In this document: one piece after another, positions 1 to 6,724 of the stretch
How the letters are laid out: each line of letters opens with the position of its first letter
Position numbering within the stretch: the stretch's first letter is position 1
DNA from: a virus
Length of the DNA stretch: 33,907 bases
Reading direction: 5' to 3' (one strand)
Virus record (IMG/VR): IMGVR_UViG_3300021961_000328
Location: 1 to 33,907 of that record
The notes under the pieces: generated by a model
Seen by the model: only the letters and a program-made list of their open reading frames with translations
Database searches by the model: none
Told to the model about the DNA's origin: nothing
Program-made: the position numbers and the translations under genes

Positions 1-188
1 GAACGAGAATTTCTATACTTTGCCCTCTTCTTTTTTAAATCTTTTGAGTTTAATTTGTGATATTCTCTTTGATATTCAGAACAACAAGACTTGCAGGTGT
101 ACTGTCTACCATCCTTCTCGTTCTTGTTTCTATAATATTGATCCAAGGATTTGAATACATTACATTTATTGCAGATTTTTCCTTCCAT
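1..188 (-). CDS. Zinc-ribbon protein, runs off the window start
   Basis: The ATG is at 188 and 62 codons are open to the window edge. Two cysteine pairs are visible, C6-x2-C9 and C32-x2-C35 followed by C36, then a Lys/Arg-rich helical stretch. This is the zinc-ribbon layout found at the N-terminus of many phage HNH or DNA-binding proteins, but no HNH motif is present here. It begins 2 nt after the stop of the small membrane gene, so the two are probably co-transcribed. The leftover TC at position 1 plus the C at 33907 makes an in-frame Ser codon leading into the open frame at 33906-33730, so this may be the first half of a 121-aa protein on a circular genome. Function unknown. Confidence 0.6.
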   Translation of the reverse strand, partial: MEGKICNKCNVFKSLDQYYRNKNEKDGRQYTCKSCCSEYQREYHKLNSKDLKKKRAKYRNSR

Positions 189-190
189 AT

Positions 191-301
191 TTACCAGCAA
201 TAAATTGCCAGACCAGAAACCATAATAACAAATGTCGCTGTGCAGATCACAGCTCCTAATACATAAGCGGCTATCATTAAGCCAAAGTGTTTGTTGTTCA
301 T
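191..301 (-). CDS. Small single-pass membrane peptide (36 aa)
   Basis: The ORF starts at ATG 301. After a short polar N-terminus (MNNKHFG) almost the whole chain is hydrophobic, with Ala, Val, Ile, Leu and two Cys, so it is one transmembrane segment. It ends at a TAA 2 nt before the zinc-ribbon gene. A Bacteroidetes-type promoter lies immediately upstream, with its -7 box only 4 nt from the ATG, so the message would be nearly leaderless. Met-9 is an alternative start. No family recognised; a membrane-targeted accessory or exclusion peptide is a guess. Confidence 0.5.
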   Translation of the reverse strand: MNNKHFGLMIAAYVLGAVICTATFVIMVSGLAIYCW

Positions 302-304
302 ATT

Positions 305-335
305 CAAATGTAGTCAATATATATTAAAAAACAAA
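305..335 (-). promoter_or_regulatory. Bacteroidetes-type promoter of the accessory operon
   Basis: The minus strand reads TTTG (332-335), 19 nt, then TACATTTG (305-312), matching the TTG/TAnnTTTG consensus. It overlaps the U-tract and stem of the terL terminator, so one unit ends where the next begins. It drives the gene at 301-191 and, if the genome is circular, genes down to 32796. Confidence 0.6.
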
Positions 336-367
336 GAGGCTAGCTACTATTATTCGCTAACCTCTTT
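326..367 (-). terminator. Rho-independent terminator after terL
   Basis: On the minus strand a 12-bp stem (AAAGAGGTTAGC with GCTAGCCTCTTT, one G-U pair; arms at 356-367 and 333-344) encloses an 11-nt loop and is followed by TTGTTTTTT. It ends the long early/packaging transcript. Confidence 0.85.
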
Positions 368-389
368 TGCACAAGAATCCGTAATGTTC

Positions 390-410
390 AGACGCTCACC
401 ACAAGCGTCT
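390..410 (-). other. Hairpin immediately downstream of terL
   Basis: The perfect 7-bp arms AGACGCT and AGCGTCT (390-396 and 404-410) lie between the terL stop and its terminator. No U-tract follows, so it is not a terminator by itself. A TATATTTG box sits just upstream at 414-421, so a short RNA ending at the terminator is possible. Confidence 0.45.
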
Positions 411-432
411 ATACAAATATAATAAAATATCC

Positions 433-1647
433 TTATCGGATCACATATCTTCCTAAAGATTTTCCTTGTACTAAATATTGCAATCCATACCTGATTGAGT
501 CTAAATAATGGTCATATGCCATTACTGGCTTTGCATTCCTTTCCTGCCAAACATAATTGTTAAGCTCCCTTATAATGCCATTGGCATTCTTGTCCACTAT
601 AATCTCATAATCCTGCATAAGGGCAATGCCTGATAGTATACTACCCTTCTTCTTAATAGCTCCTCTTATATTTAAGTCCTGAGCTTTCAGCTCTTGGATA
701 AGTCTTGGCTCGGCTGAGTCACAGATAATCAAGTCCAGGCCGCAGTACTGCTTATTCTTTTGAGCGATCTGGCTAGTAGTCATATTCTTCTGACCATAGC
801 ACTCTCTAACCCACATCTTCTTTTCCTCAGGGTCTACGCTAATCTGCACCAATGTAGTGGGGTCAGTAGAGAAACCAAAATCCTGTCCGAATACTGTGAG
901 CTCTTTCTGCTGATAATCGCCAACCCTCCAGTTCTTATAGATAGTACCCTCTGCCTTGTTAAGCCATCCCCCTAATATAGAATGCTGGTACTGGTCGGGT
1001 CTTCTGCGTTTCATATCCATTACTTGCTCTAAGAACGACTCAGACAAGTTCTCTTTATTGTCCATGTAAGTAGTATGAATGTAGGTTGTGTTGCCTTCAG
1101 ATCCGTTCCATCCCTCAGGAACTCCTACGCTCTGATACCATCGCTTATAAATCCAATGCTCTTTTGTTGTAGGGTTCAATATTAAGATACACCTGTTTGG
1201 CCTGTCCTGTACCCTCACCGATAAGTCTATCTTGTTAAAGGTATCTTCGTCTACTAGCTCTTCTGCCTCGTCTAATACAAAGGTCGTGATGCCATTTAGA
1301 GACTTCAGGGCAGCCGTTTGATTACCCGATGAAGTTCTGATACCTTTGAATATAATAGAGTTCTTAGTGGTCATATTAATGATCTCGTCTTTGGTAATAC
1401 GAAAATCACTCTGCACCCCCATCATCTCAATCTTCTCTACAAACTCAGGTATAATAGAAGTCTGAGCTGAAGTCATAGTGTAACGGCTAAACAGCACCTT
1501 ATGCCCCTCCTCGTAGGTTAGATTAAGTAAGAACACTGCTACGCCAAAGGACTTTCCAGACCCTCTACCTCCAGTAATTACATAGTACCTGCTATCGTCC
1601 TGGAACAGAGGTATGTACTTTTCATTGAGAACTACGCTATTCTTCAT
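433..1647 (-). CDS. terL: Terminase large subunit (TerL)
   Basis: This is the packaging motor ATPase/nuclease that moves DNA into the prohead through the portal and cuts it. The 404-aa length is normal. The N-terminal ATPase has Walker A GGRGSGKS at about 26-33 and Walker B VLDEAEE at about 124-130. The RNase H-like nuclease carries acidic residues at D256 (FGQDFGF), D310 (LIICDSAEP) and D383 in the HYLDSIRYG motif. It resembles the Terminase_3/PBSX-like group. The start overlaps the end of the putative terS by 11 nt. It is the last gene of the early/packaging transcript, before the terminator at 326-367. Unusually, the portal gene is about 18 kb away. Confidence 0.97.
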   Translation of the reverse strand: MKNSVVLNEKYIPLFQDDSRYYVITGGRGSGKSFGVAVFLLNLTYEEGHKVLFSRYTMTSAQTSIIPEFVEKIEMMGVQSDFRITKDEIINMTTKNSIIFKGIRTSSGNQTAALKSLNGITTFVLDEAEELVDEDTFNKIDLSVRVQDRPNRCILILNPTTKEHWIYKRWYQSVGVPEGWNGSEGNTTYIHTTYMDNKENLSESFLEQVMDMKRRRPDQYQHSILGGWLNKAEGTIYKNWRVGDYQQKELTVFGQDFGFSTDPTTLVQISVDPEEKKMWVRECYGQKNMTTSQIAQKNKQYCGLDLIICDSAEPRLIQELKAQDLNIRGAIKKKGSILSGIALMQDYEIIVDKNANGIIRELNNYVWQERNAKPVMAYDHYLDSIRYGLQYLVQGKSLGRYVIR

Positions 1648-2035
1648 CTACTTCTTCAGATTGTATATCTATTGTATTCTCGTCAGGTTGCTGATTAAAA
1701 GAGAAGTTAATGGTAGGCGCACTCTTGCTAGGCGTATGTGTCTGCTCACCCTTCTCAAGGTGTTCTAAGTACATCTTAATAGCATTCAGTTTAATTGCGT
1801 CAGATTCTGAAGACTTAATAATATCTGCTAACTGAGTGAAGATGCCTGCCGCACCTCCCAACTCCTTGATTGCTACCTTCTCTGCTATCTTAGGCAGTAG
1901 CTTCTTCTTAGCATCATTCATTCTAGCAGGCTGCGAAGTTACCTGCCCCTTAATCTGTACTTTGGAAGGCAGTCGCTTATTATGCTTCCTGCCGTCCGTA
2001 GATCTAATCTCCTGACTCTTTTCTCTCTGTGCCAT
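1637..2035 (-). CDS. Probable terminase small subunit
   Basis: A 132-aa basic protein directly upstream of terL with an 11-nt overlap; position is the main argument for TerS. The N-terminus is Lys/Arg-rich and the middle is helical (KLLPKIAEKVAIKELGG and IKLNAIKMYLEHLEKG), as in small terminases. The C-terminus is acidic (QSEEVDEE). I chose ATG 2035, which follows the previous stop by 2 nt. The in-frame GTG at 2053 would add six residues inside the upstream gene. Its role in recognising viral DNA is inferred from family and context. Confidence 0.65.
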   Translation of the reverse strand: MAQREKSQEIRSTDGRKHNKRLPSKVQIKGQVTSQPARMNDAKKKLLPKIAEKVAIKELGGAAGIFTQLADIIKSSESDAIKLNAIKMYLEHLEKGEQTHTPSKSAPTINFSFNQQPDENTIDIQSEEVDEE

Positions 2036-2037
2036 AA

Positions 2038-2664
2038 TTATATATTTCCCCACTGATTAGCCATTGCTTTGGCTATACCAATGAATGTTTTGCTCCTCAA
2101 AGTTCTTCTTTCTTCTGATGTCTTAGCTTTGCTTAAAGCCTCTGCGTACCACTTAGGGTGGCTCTTGCCACTCTTATACACAACTCGCTCACCTTTGTCA
2201 ACTAAGTTTGTAGGATACAAAGGAGGCAGGTTCTTTAGCCAAAGGCAAGTTGTTTTTGTAGCTTGGTCTCCGAACATATACGGCTGTATTATTTGCTCAG
2301 GCTTTCTTATCTGAGAGCTGATAACGCTGACAGGGTTTTCTAGTGCTATCCTTTGTATTGGAGATTCTAAGAGTGTTCTAACAAAGTCAAGAGCTTCAGA
2401 TCTGTTTTTCCATCGCTCTTCATTTTTGCTCCCATCTTTATTATACAGCCATCTGTTTCCACTGACAGCTAAATAAGTGCAAGGTGGATGCGCTATCATT
2501 AAATCCCATCCATCTTTAAGAATCTTAGTGACGTCTCCTTGAATGTGCCACTCAGGATAGCCCCCACTGCAAGGCAGTATATCTGCGCTGTAAGCCTGGT
2601 GACCTAAAGCCCTAAACTCTTTACAGACTGTCTGTGATTCTTCGCAAGCAATTAAAACTCTCAT
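2038..2664 (-). CDS. Cytosine methyltransferase-like phage protein
   Basis: 208 aa, starting MRVLIACEESQTVC. Visible motifs are a DILPCSGG segment (about 28-35), HPPC at about 59-62 in a context like the catalytic Pro-Cys of C5 methylases, and ENP at about 109-111, comparable to their ENV motif. Similar compact phage proteins are widely labelled DNA cytosine methyltransferase, but a canonical SAM-binding FxGxG motif is not obvious, so the activity is not secure. Its start overlaps the end of the upstream 90-aa gene by 4 nt (ATGA). If active it could protect phage DNA from host restriction. Confidence 0.7.
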   Translation of the reverse strand: MRVLIACEESQTVCKEFRALGHQAYSADILPCSGGYPEWHIQGDVTKILKDGWDLMIAHPPCTYLAVSGNRWLYNKDGSKNEERWKNRSEALDFVRTLLESPIQRIALENPVSVISSQIRKPEQIIQPYMFGDQATKTTCLWLKNLPPLYPTNLVDKGERVVYKSGKSHPKWYAEALSKAKTSEERRTLRSKTFIGIAKAMANQWGNI

Positions 2665-2933
2665 TTGTTCTTGTTGTATATATATCTGTATGCGTCATAG
2701 ATCGCATCTACAATATTACTCTTATCGTATATATATTCGCTCTCCTTGTATTGATCTCCGTTCCTTACAGTCAAACAATACTTGTTGCCCATTTCCCAAT
2801 ACCCACCTATTTGCTCGCCTTCTATGCTACAGCTAACCGTTATCTTGTTCTCTATACACCAGCTCATCTCCTTCATTGGGTTTGCAGTCTTCGGATACTT
2901 TAGCGCATAAGGATTTACCCTCGTCTTAGCCAT
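2661..2933 (-). CDS. Hypothetical 90-aa protein
   Basis: An open frame with ATGA coupling to the methylase-like gene downstream and a 1-nt overlap with the DnaA-like gene upstream, so it is certainly translated in the operon. The sequence is mixed, with several Tyr and Cys residues (IENKITVSCSIEGEQ, MGNKYCLTV), suggesting a small beta-sheet protein with a helical end (VDAIYDAYRYIYNK). No family recognised. Confidence 0.75.
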   Translation of the reverse strand: MAKTRVNPYALKYPKTANPMKEMSWCIENKITVSCSIEGEQIGGYWEMGNKYCLTVRNGDQYKESEYIYDKSNIVDAIYDAYRYIYNKNK

Positions 2934-3439
2934 TAAAGGTAAACTCTACTCTTGATCGCCTTAACAAAGATGTCTAACTTGTTGTACACTTCATCTATTT
3001 CTTCCTCCCTTAAGCCCTGTAGCAGCGAATTAAAGTTACTCTCGTTGTCCTTGAGCAAGCGAAGCTTATATCTCAGCGCATCATTATCTTTCTGCAAGGT
3101 CTCCACCATTTCGGCAAGCTCCTTTGTGCTATCAAACTTCTCCTCTACCTCTTCTGTTTGCGAACCCTCATCTACAACAGCCCTCAGGACTTCATATAAG
3201 CGCTTGTAATAAATTTCTCTCTCTGCGAAGGGGTACACTACTCTAAGATTGTGAAGCACCGTAGCGTGGTCTCTATTGATCACCTGGCCTATTGCGGACA
3301 AAGAAAGCCCCATATCTCTTCCTGTTCTACAAAATACAGCTCTGGCGTAAGTTAAATCTCTTCTTCTGTTTTTAGTGTCTATGCGTTCACCAATCTCGTT
3401 TTCAATTATTCTTTTTATGCTTACCAATCTGCTTTTCAT
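2933..3439 (-). CDS. DnaA domain IV-like DNA-binding protein with coiled coil
   Basis: 168 aa. Residues about 10-75 match the DNA-binding domain IV of bacterial DnaA. RARAVFCRTGRDMGLSLSAIGQ-type sequence (here starting YARAVFC) is followed by NRDHATVLHNLR at about 55-66, the DnaA signature helix that reads DnaA boxes. The AAA+ ATPase of true DnaA is missing. In its place is a charged coiled coil (about 95-150, EMVETLQKDNDALRYKLRLL). It may bind the phage or host origin or recruit replication proteins; that role is inference. Its start lies within the last 38 nt of the upstream gene. Confidence 0.8.
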   Translation of the reverse strand: MKSRLVSIKRIIENEIGERIDTKNRRRDLTYARAVFCRTGRDMGLSLSAIGQVINRDHATVLHNLRVVYPFAEREIYYKRLYEVLRAVVDEGSQTEEVEEKFDSTKELAEMVETLQKDNDALRYKLRLLKDNESNFNSLLQGLREEEIDEVYNKLDIFVKAIKSRVYL

Positions 3440-3761
3440 AAATCTCTTTTAGTATATCTTCAAATATTAGGGCGCTTACTCTGCTGTGCTCTTGCATGGA
3501 ATAAACCACCTCACTCTCTGTCTCCTTTATCTTATCGGCCTGTTCAAAGCGTTCAGCCATTATGTCGTCTACCTTGCTCAGGGCTTTGTGGATCCCTTCG
3601 CAGACCGCATACTGCTCCTGCTCTTCATAGTATTCTATAAGTGATTCATAGATTCCAAAATCACTATTAATAATCCAGCAGCTAAGGGTATGTAAATAAA
3701 CATATTCGGCTATTAACTTGTCGTCACTTGCATCGTACTTATAAAATTCCTCTAGTAACAT
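3402..3761 (-). CDS. Hypothetical 119-aa acidic helical protein
   Basis: A mostly helical, Glu/Tyr-rich protein (YEEQEQYAVCEGIHKALSKV, ERFEQADKIKETESEVV). It overlaps the RecE-like nuclease gene by 23 nt on one side and the DnaA-like gene by 38 nt on the other, the tight packing of a translationally coupled early operon. No motif for a function; probably an accessory of the replication/recombination set. Confidence 0.7.
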   Translation of the reverse strand: MLLEEFYKYDASDDKLIAEYVYLHTLSCWIINSDFGIYESLIEYYEEQEQYAVCEGIHKALSKVDDIMAERFEQADKIKETESEVVYSMQEHSRVSALIFEDILKEIYEKQIGKHKKNN

Positions 3762-4518
3762 TATTCTTAATTAGATCTTCTGAATTGGGTTGCGTGAAGA
3801 AGTACTTGTAGCTCTCAATAGCCGCCTCAATATCTAGCGAACCATAAGACAAGAACTCATCACTACAAGTAAATATACCAATATCCTTTGTGTCTTTCTG
3901 CACAACCAAGAAAATAAATTCTTCTGCGCCAAAGATGTGCTTGTAGAGTGCCGCTTGCAGTCCGTAGTTAAACTTCTTGGCCGACCACTTAAAGTCTTCT
4001 ATATCCGAGCTAGTAGTCTTCACATCTATGATTACCTTTCTGTCTTTGCTGATTGCATCGGCCTTAGCTCTGTGAGCTATGCCTTGCACCATTGCAATAC
4101 CAGGCACCTCATAATCGCAGTCAGACAATAGATACATAGCCTCTTGATTAGAATGCACTGCATCTGCTATCCAATAGGCATTGTTTACTTCAGACTCTGT
4201 AAAGACCATATGCTCTCCGTACTGGGCAACAGCATCCTTAAACTCCTTTCTCGCCTTAGTTCCCTCTATGATAACTAGATCTTTAAGTTTATGTTTCTCA
4301 AGTATTGATAGATGAACGAGCTGCCCATCTCTTAAAGCTTGGCTGCTATCAGATCTCCTTAGGGACGCCTGATAGGCTCTAGGAGATTGCAGTATCTTCT
4401 TTAATGAAGAGCTGCTTAAGGCATACTGTCCTAAGTGTCCATAGTAAAAAGAGTCGTCCTCCATTCTTTTGAGAATGTCAGCCTCTTGCCACTCTTCTCC
4501 GTTTAGTAGTGTAATCAT
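3739..4518 (-). CDS. PD-(D/E)XK exonuclease, RecE/exodeoxyribonuclease VIII-like
   Basis: 259 aa. The nuclease core is visible: RDGQLVHLSIL (His at about 69), AHRAKADAI (Asp about 154), then IIDVKTT (Asp 165, Lys 167), followed by the YGLQAALY helix whose Gln is typical of RecB/lambda-exonuclease-type folds. This matches the PDDEXK family annotated as phage exodeoxyribonuclease 8-like. It would resect double-stranded ends to provide single strands for the ERF annealing protein encoded about 5 kb upstream, giving a two-component recombination system. The start overlaps the upstream gene's stop (ATGA). Confidence 0.85.
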   Translation of the reverse strand: MITLLNGEEWQEADILKRMEDDSFYYGHLGQYALSSSSLKKILQSPRAYQASLRRSDSSQALRDGQLVHLSILEKHKLKDLVIIEGTKARKEFKDAVAQYGEHMVFTESEVNNAYWIADAVHSNQEAMYLLSDCDYEVPGIAMVQGIAHRAKADAISKDRKVIIDVKTTSSDIEDFKWSAKKFNYGLQAALYKHIFGAEEFIFLVVQKDTKDIGIFTCSDEFLSYGSLDIEAAIESYKYFFTQPNSEDLIKNNVTRGIL

Positions 4519-4730
4519 ATCTCTAAGTATAAATTTTCTCGTTCCAGCTGTAAGTCGTTCACATAAAAGGCTATCTGCTGTATGGCTATTGACATCTGCC
4601 TTAGCTTCTCAGAATCCCTGTTCTTCCTTGCTTCTACAACCATATTGCCTATGGTAGTGATAGCATCAAGGTAAACAATCTCTGCTTCGTTGTTCTTAAT
4701 CTGCCTTCTCCTCTGATTCGGCTCCTTCAT
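4515..4730 (-). CDS. Hypothetical 71-aa helical protein
   Basis: I chose ATG 4730 (MKEPNQRRRQIK), which overlaps the upstream gene by 35 nt. The ATG at 4787 would add 19 residues but overlap by 92 nt. The sequence is one long amphipathic helix pattern (LRQMSIAIQQIAFYVNDLQLERENLYLEI), so probably a coiled coil. It ends with ATGA coupling into the exonuclease gene and may be a small partner of that enzyme. No family recognised. Confidence 0.6.
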   Translation of the reverse strand: MKEPNQRRRQIKNNEAEIVYLDAITTIGNMVVEARKNRDSEKLRQMSIAIQQIAFYVNDLQLERENLYLEI

Positions 4731-4944
4731 AAGCCTTTTTGCTTTCTTCGTCAAATCGGGCAGACCACTCAGATAATTTAGTTTCATTGGTAAAGTCTAT
4801 AAAGAAATTAAAACACAAGAACGAAAATTGTGCACAAAAGAATACATTGTCCCAACTAAGTTCAATAGCAGGCAATAGATTCCACTTCCAATCGGTAACA
4901 TAAGCCTTAGACTCAATGCTGTAGTTCTTGTATTCTGCTTTCAT
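4696..4944 (-). CDS. Hypothetical 82-aa protein with hydrophobic core
   Basis: It starts at ATG 4944, coupled by ATGA to the previous gene. The centre (about 26-50) is aromatic and hydrophobic with many Phe and two Cys (FFCAQFSFLCFNFFIDFT), then an acidic tail (EESKKAYEGAESEEKAD). The core could be one membrane segment or a buried beta-hairpin. No family recognised with confidence. Confidence 0.7.
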   Translation of the reverse strand: MKAEYKNYSIESKAYVTDWKWNLLPAIELSWDNVFFCAQFSFLCFNFFIDFTNETKLSEWSARFDEESKKAYEGAESEEKAD

Positions 4945-5147
4945 TTCTTAAATTTTTCGTTGTAGTAGTTCCTTGCATACTCAGGAAAGCCTTCGTCAGG
5001 TGAGTGTAAGTAACCATCTAAGAAAGCGTTTTCTATTACCTCTCTTTCTTTTTCAAGAAGTTCGTGCGCCATCATAGTAATTTCAAAATACGGCATTCCT
5101 GATTTGCCTACTATTTTTGAGAGCAACTCTTGTATCGGTGTTTTCAT
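4941..5147 (-). CDS. Hypothetical 68-aa protein
   Basis: The start is set at ATG 5147, which overlaps the TGA of the 46-aa gene upstream (ATGA); in-frame ATGs at 5159 and 5171 lie deep inside that gene. The protein begins MKTPIQELLSKIVGK and is helical and acidic, ending RNYYNEKFKK. Coupled by 4 nt to the next gene. Function unknown. Confidence 0.65.
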   Translation of the reverse strand: MKTPIQELLSKIVGKSGMPYFEITMMAHELLEKEREVIENAFLDGYLHSPDEGFPEYARNYYNEKFKK

Positions 5148-5284
5148 TTCTCTTTCCATTGAACATAGCACACGGCTAATCGTTGGTCTTTCTCTCTGTA
5201 CTCAATCATCATGGTTCCATCAGACATACATCTGCTGATAAACTCCTGTTGCTTTTCTTTAGGCTTTGGTTTGGGTAATGGCAT
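5144..5284 (-). CDS. 46-aa conserved phage micro-protein
   Basis: ATG at 5284 and TGA at 5144. The sequence reads MPLPKPKPKEKQQEF, then ISRCMSDGTMM, then DQRLAVCYVQW. This Pro-Lys start, RCMSD and QRxAVCYxQW pattern recurs in phage and prophage proteins, both alone and as the N-terminus of some head proteins, so it is a real gene. It overlaps the upstream diphosphohydrolase-like gene by 26 nt and the next gene by 4 nt. The two conserved Cys suggest a metal site or disulfide. Function unknown. Confidence 0.75.
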   Translation of the reverse strand: MPLPKPKPKEKQQEFISRCMSDGTMMIEYREKDQRLAVCYVQWKEK

Positions 5285-5567
5285 CTTGTCCTGCTTTTTC
5301 TATTTCTAATTGTAAGTTTGCTAAGGCTCTCCATGCTACTTTAGCTGAGTGCCTAACTCCATCGCTGTCTATTTGACCCGACTGAATAGTATGCCTAAGC
5401 ATAGCGTCTAAGTGGTCGTTAGACTTGCCTCTGTCCCAATGTAATTCTTTATCAGGATGGTGTTGTTGATTGCCCGCCCAAGAACATCTTGCTACTTCTA
5501 AGAGGGCGTCAGGAAAGTATTTAATGAGTCCTGAGAACACAGGATACTTCTTCCTATCTGATCGCAT
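5259..5567 (-). CDS. dATP/dGTP diphosphohydrolase-like protein (DUF5664)
   Basis: 102 aa. It reads like the all-alpha DUF5664 domain (named dATP/dGTP diphosphohydrolase N-terminal in Pfam): PDALLEVARCSWAGNQQHH, then SNDHLDAMLRHTIQSG, then DGVRHSAKVAWRALANLQLEIE. The spaced acidic residues and His (LDAMLRH, RHSAKVAW) are the likely metal and nucleotide site. Relatives hydrolyse purine dNTPs and in some phages take part in 2-aminoadenine (Z) DNA synthesis, but no PurZ or specialised polymerase is seen here. A role in adjusting the nucleotide pool is the safer reading. Confidence 0.75.
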   Translation of the reverse strand: MRSDRKKYPVFSGLIKYFPDALLEVARCSWAGNQQHHPDKELHWDRGKSNDHLDAMLRHTIQSGQIDSDGVRHSAKVAWRALANLQLEIEKAGQDAITQTKA

Positions 5568-5718
5568 TGTCTACCTGTTGAATTAGACTTCTAAGCTCCC
5601 AGTGTTCAAACTTACCACTGATACAATCTTTGTAGGTCTTAATCTCTACGTTGTACCAGTTCTTGTCTCTTTTCTCATCGTCTCTTAGACGAGAGATTTT
5701 CACATCAATCTTTGGCAT
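5554..5718 (-). CDS. Hypothetical 54-aa protein, first gene of early operon 2
   Basis: ATG at 5718, TAG at 5554. It begins MPKIDVKISRLRDDEK and continues WYNVEIKTYKD, then FEHWELRSLIQQVDNAIR. It lies 23 nt downstream of a strong promoter and overlaps the next gene by 14 nt. The charged N-terminal half and helical C-terminal half look like a compact folded protein. No family recognised. Confidence 0.65.
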   Translation of the reverse strand: MPKIDVKISRLRDDEKRDKNWYNVEIKTYKDCISGKFEHWELRSLIQQVDNAIR

Positions 5719-5741
5719 ATATTTAAATTTTAATATTTACT

Positions 5742-5772
5742 CAAATATATGAATAATCTGTTTACAAGTCAA
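5742..5772 (-). promoter_or_regulatory. Early promoter 2 (TTG-N20-TATATTTG)
   Basis: The minus strand has TTGACT with its TTG at 5770-5772, a 20-nt spacer, then TATATTTG (5742-5749), an exact TAnnTTTG match. The region is AT-rich and the first ATG follows at 5718. It shares the TTGACT start, spacer length and upstream 17-bp box with the promoter at 10136. Confidence 0.8.
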
Positions 5773-5781
5773 TACTTATCA

Positions 5782-5798
5782 AACAAACTTTAACATTT
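5782..5798 (-). promoter_or_regulatory. 17-bp upstream box, copy 1
   Basis: The minus strand reads AAATGTTAAAGTTTGTT, identical to 10174-10190. It starts 9 nt upstream of the promoter TTG and covers the stop of the nuclease gene at 5790. The matching place at both promoters suggests an activator or operator site. Confidence 0.65.
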
Positions 5799-6269
5799 TA
5801 TTATAAAATGATACAGGTGCTTAATGTGATTGTAGGAAACCTTTACAAGTAAATCCTTCTGATCCCATTGGTCTCTGGTGTAGAGTTTTAGAAACGGCTT
5901 AGATGTTTTACAGGTCTCAGTAACATTCTCCTCTACGAACTTTAACAGGTCTTCTCTTCTGAAGAACTTGAAATGATTAAAGTCTGGAAAGTGAAAGGCT
6001 ATATATTCAGCCTCCCCCTTTAACCATCCATGATACCCTCTTGTGTTTGTGAGCTCAAGCCATATCTTATTAAGCCCTCTTTTAGCTTTCACATCAACAC
6101 CTACACCGTTGACATAAAAGTCTATGTGCTTCATCTTGTCGTCTTCAACAGAAGACTTCTCAACCGTACAGCCTCTAGCTCTTAAAGTGTCAGCAAATAG
6201 CATCTCAATATCTTTACCAGTTCCCCAGCTGTGAGCCCATCTGCCAGCACTTATTTTTTGTGTCTTCAT
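5790..6269 (-). CDS. PD-(D/E)XK-type phage endonuclease
   Basis: 159 aa. The core reads HIDFYVNGVGVDVKAKRG, then IWLELTN: Asp in IDF, Asp-x-Lys in VDVKAK, as in PDDEXK nucleases, and a following aromatic GYHGWLKG motif typical of a small phage endonuclease family. The N-terminus has GKDIEMLFADTLRARG, a helix common before this core. It could be a structure-specific or host-DNA-degrading nuclease; RusA is also present, so it need not be the resolvase. It starts directly after the stop of the 150-aa gene. Confidence 0.75.
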   Translation of the reverse strand: MKTQKISAGRWAHSWGTGKDIEMLFADTLRARGCTVEKSSVEDDKMKHIDFYVNGVGVDVKAKRGLNKIWLELTNTRGYHGWLKGEAEYIAFHFPDFNHFKFFRREDLLKFVEENVTETCKTSKPFLKLYTRDQWDQKDLLVKVSYNHIKHLYHFIIKC

Positions 6270-6722
6270 CTATTGATATGCTTCAAAGTACTGCTTAAGC
6301 TTATCATAGATGTTTCTTAAACACGCAGAGCAAGAAGTCATTCTTTTGTTAGATCTAAAGACTCTATTGTATATTAAAAGTAATTGTTGCTTTTCCATTC
6401 CGCTGATAACGGACTTCCTTTGAGAATAGAAATCAGACAGGTAGTTGTACTCGTCCTCTGTTAAGCACTCTGGCTTGTTGTAGCTAAATAATTTGTTAAG
6501 CGTTTCTTTACGCTCATCGCATCCGCAGTCTTCGCCTGCTAGAAACTTAACCGCAGCCTTGATGCCTGTAGCTTCAGTAACCTTTTCAATGCTATCTCCC
6601 AGGCCCTCTGATGCGGCTTCTTGACTTTCCTTCCATTCAGAATAGGTTTTGTACTCTTTAGTACGCTTGTCCAAGTTTTCATAGTATTCTTGGTTTTCTT
6701 CGTATTTACTAATACTATCCAT
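6270..6722 (-). CDS. Conserved Cys-containing Bacteroidetes phage protein
   Basis: 150 aa. Residues about 41-75 read GLGDSIEKVTEATGIKAAV, then GEDCGCDERKETLNKLF, a pattern I recognise from many Bacteroidetes phages and prophages without a known function. A second Cys pair, CSACLRN, lies near residue 132, so C-G-C and C-x2-C could form one zinc site. The remainder is helical. It sits between a 99-aa gene and the endonuclease, 1 nt from the latter. Confidence 0.75.
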   Translation of the reverse strand: MDSISKYEENQEYYENLDKRTKEYKTYSEWKESQEAASEGLGDSIEKVTEATGIKAAVKFLAGEDCGCDERKETLNKLFSYNKPECLTEDEYNYLSDFYSQRKSVISGMEKQQLLLIYNRVFRSNKRMTSCSACLRNIYDKLKQYFEAYQ

Positions 6723-6724
6723 AT

